A stretch of DNA of 64,000 bases from contig QJNS01000005.1 in the NCBI GenBank assembly GCA_004154925.1, positions 248,001-312,000 on the forward strand, in the 5' to 3' direction. Numbering within the stretch: position 1 is the first letter of the stretch; every line of letters starts with the position of its first letter. Shown piece after piece: positions 60,890 through 64,000 of this stretch. The position numbers and the translations under genes were made by a program. The notes beneath the pieces are model-generated. The model was not told the DNA's origin. It ran no database searches and was given only the letters and a program-made list of their open reading frames with translations. This stretch comes from Monosporascus cannonballus (Eukaryota > Ascomycota > Sordariomycetes > Xylariales).

Positions 60890-63800
60890 GCCGTCGTTAG
60901 TAAAAATTTTTCAATAAATATTAGGCATTAATAAAATTTTTAGTAAGTTTTTAGGTATTTTTAAAATCTGGATATTTTTTTTATTTAATTAAGTACTAAG
61001 TAAATCCGTTTTATTTCTGTATATTAAGAATTTTCTTTATTTTATATGCCATTTTGTTTTTTATTTTTATGTTATTTTATGCCGTTTATATTTTAATTGT
61101 TTTTGTTATTAATTCAAATAAAAAAACGTAAAAAATTAAGTGGAATTTAATTTTTGGTAAGAATTCTAATTAATAATTATTTTTTGAAATTTTTTTGCTA
61201 ATTTTATATGGACCGATATATTTGAAATCAAGTTTTTTGCTAGGTTTTTTTGTTTAAATGTTTTTGGTAATAAGGTAAATTATTTTCCCCTTTTCGAAAA
61301 TTAATCTTTTTAACTTTTTTTCGTTATAATATTTGCTTATTTAGTTCCGTATAAATTTTAATTCCGTTTTTATTTTTTAATGTAATTATCGTAATTATTC
61401 CGTTATAAAAATTATTTTAATATTAATTGGACCGTTATTACATATTTTTTTGTAAATTTCTGAAATAAAACCGAAATTTGCGTTAAATAATATTATTTTG
61501 ATATTTTCGTAATAACTGGTATTATAAGTTAATTAAATAATAAATAATTTCTTAATTTAATCGTTTTATTCGTAATTAATATAATATTGTAAATATATTT
61601 TTAATATTTAATTTAATTATTTTATTTGTTTATTTGTTTAAAGTTTAAATGTATTAAATAATTTGTAATTTAAGTTTATTTATATTATAAGGTTTTGTTA
61701 AAGTTTAAACGTAAAAATTAATCCTTTATTTAAAATAATTTTTATTAATAATCCGTATATATTAAAGATATTTTTAAAAAAAAAAATATACGTTATTTAT
61801 TTTGTATTAATATTTTTATAATAAGGTAAAAAATAAGAAAATTTTATAAATCGATTAACGATAATGAAAATGTTATTATAATATATTTTTGTTATTAGGT
61901 TTTCGGATAAAGGAAGTTTAATAATAAAATCCATAATAATCGAATTTTATAGTTTTTTTAAAATTAGTAATAATTGTAATTTTTTATAAGGCTTATATTA
62001 TTATGTTTTGGCCTTATTATAAAGGTTATATTATTGTTATATTTTTTAAATTATCGTTTTTATTTTAAGAAAAAAATATATACGTTAAAATTGTTTTAAG
62101 GTTTTATAAATATTTGGATATTTATATAGCTAATATTCGTATATATTTCGTACCAAATTTATTTAATATTTTTTTAAAATTTGTACTTTATTTATTTTTT
62201 GGTTTTTTGGAAAATCGTTATTATATTATTGGATTTTTTAATATATGTCTAAAGGTATTATTTAAATTATTATAATTTGTCGTAAGCGTAAATATCCTTT
62301 TATAATGGTATCGAAAATTATATGGCTAATTTTAATTAATTTTTTTTTAAGATCTGATTGTTTGTTTAAGGCGTCCGTTTTGCCGTTTTTTATATTTTTC
62401 TTATAAATAATAACGAAATCGAAGTTCGCCAACTTTTTTACGTATTATAATTATTATTTTGTAAATTTTTTGGTCGTAATAAATCGGATAAAATTTTAAT
62501 AATCCGTATAAATTTTAACTTAATATAAATTTTTTTTTAGGAAATACCTAAATTTGTAAAATGCCATAATAATAACCATAAATTTTTTATTTGGAATGCC
62601 GTAATTAAATTCGGTTTTTTTTAATTTATATAAGAAAAATATAATAAGGTATAATTTGCCTTAATTATTTTATTATCCGATTACGGCGTTTAACGCGTAA
62701 TCCGAAATATCGGTTTCTAGTTCGACGGGGCGTACTAAATTATATATAATTAATATTAACTTATTAATAATTACATTTTTAATTTTTTAAAACGTTTTTT
62801 TTGTTTTTAACGTTTATTTAAATTTTTTTTTAATAAAATTAATTAGGGGTATAATTATTTTGTTAAAATTTCGAATAAATTTCTTATAATAATTAACGAA
62901 TCCAAAAAATGCTTATATATTTTTAATTATTATTAATGTTTATTATTTTGTTATTATAATAATTTTTTTTGGATTTATTTTAATATATTTTGAAATAATG
63001 ATATATTTTAAGTATTCCATTTTTTATTTATGGAATTAACTTTTTTTTGCGTTAATTAATAATTTGGCATTTTATAAAACTTAAAGAACTTAATAAATAT
63101 ATTTTACGTATGTTTTTTTTATTTCGAAGAAAATAAAAATATCGACGAGGTAGCACATAACAAGAACGTCGAGGTATTCCCGTAATACATAATTTATTAT
63201 TCGTTAAAAGGTTGTTAGTACGTTCGTAAATCCTATTAATATAATTAAATATTTAAATAATTTATATTTTATTTTAAAAGTTATTTTTTATTCGTATTTT
63301 TTTTTAATTTTGATAAGGTTATATTTATTTTTAAAATTGAATGCTGTAAATTATTTGGCTTTATGGAAACGGTTTTTTATTTTAATAATTAAAAATAATG
63401 GTATTTAATTTTTAATAATAATATCGTTTAATTGCCGATAATTAATTATAAGTTATAATTTCCTATTTTTTTTAATACGAAGAATATTGGGTATTTTGTT
63501 GGTAATTTTAAAAATCGAATTTTTTTTTTGTAACCGATTTTTTAGGTATTTTTTAAAAGTACGTAATTCGTTTTCGTTAAGATTGTAAATAAGGTAAAAT
63601 TTCGTTAAGGATCTTTTTTAAGGATTATTTTATGATTTTATTTGTTATATTTTAATAATTTTGTATTAAGCTTTTTTTAAAAAAACTATTCGTATTTATA
63701 ATATTATAATAACATATTAATTAAATTTTTTAATTTTTAGGGTTATTATTTTAAATTATTATTTAATTACCTTAATTTTGTTTTAATAATAATAATAATA

Positions 63801-64000
63801 TGTCGTATTTTTTTTTAATATCCGTTTTTTTTTTATATTTTATCCCTTTAGGTAATAAGGTATTTATTATGTCCTTATGCTTATATTTGTCGTTATTTTT
63901 AATCGAATATTAAGATTTTATCTTTTTTTATTTATTAATAAAAAGTAAAAGGAATTTTAATTGGTTAATTTTTCCGTTAATTAAAATTCCGTACTGACGT
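60890..64000 (-). pseudogene. Gypsy F pol, partial
   Basis: Minus-strand pol from the chromodomain (right part at about 61,060, with the shared YLIK-type core) through integrase, RNase H and RT to the window edge. It is homologous at the nucleotide level to 2,630-7,900 of A and 47,800-51,200 of G, without the Fot1 insertion. Numerous TAA and TAG stops. Confidence 0.8.

Larger units (their letters stand above)
59820..64000 (-). mobile_element. Ty3/gypsy chromovirus F, partial
   Basis: Minus-strand element whose 3' LTR (59,820-60,228) is in the window and whose 5' end is not. It belongs to the same LTR family as E (409 bp). It interrupts the 3' LTR of E. Chromodomain about 61,060-60,900; integrase about 62,290-61,480; RNase H about 62,780-62,560; RT about 63,690-62,870; protease from about 63,910 leftward of the edge. 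Stops are dense. Confidence 0.88.

Overview
The window looks like an AT-rich, repeat-dominated block from a filamentous ascomycete (Pezizomycotina). The reasons are short GT-AG introns of 57-78 nt, chromodomain Ty3/gypsy retrotransposons with 5-bp target duplications, a Fot1/Pogo transposon, and a pervasive mutation pattern typical of repeat-induced point mutation (RIP). In that pattern CpA and TpG are scarce, TpA abounds and CpG is spared. Reading frames are closed by TAA and TAG, and cysteines have become tyrosines. I cannot name the species.

From 1 to 19,584 the DNA is a stack of insertions. An old gypsy remnant (H2) holds a second one (H1). H1 holds a minus-strand Ty1/Copia element, which holds gypsy A, which holds a Fot1-like transposon. 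The 5' LTR of H2 is separately split by gypsy B, a complete element with a perfect TSD. A spacer with a decayed LTR piece follows, then gypsy C (20,479-27,747), from a different lineage.

From about 27,750 to 34,981 lies the only island of ordinary base composition. It holds one apparently intact gene: a secreted 304-residue HExxH protein with three introns, resembling the fungal conidiation-specific Con-13 family. It also holds a broken DHA2-type MFS transporter gene, a possible degraded minus-strand gene, and a 207-bp MITE with 44-bp inverted ends. A lone related end lies near the other border of the island.

From 34,982 to 64,000 the mutated retrotransposons return. Gypsy D carries two clean later insertions: a 143-bp mini-LTR and a 422-bp solo LTR. 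An unassigned AT-rich stretch of 4.2 kb (42,558-46,745) holds a second mini-LTR. Then come gypsy G (complete, with TSD), a short unassigned gap, gypsy E (internally deleted and partly unmutated) and gypsy F, which interrupts the LTR of E and runs off the end.

None of the retrotransposon genes can be functional as read. The only candidate for normal expression is the Con-13-like gene. Domain limits inside mutated elements are approximate. Element ends given with a TSD are read directly from the sequence.
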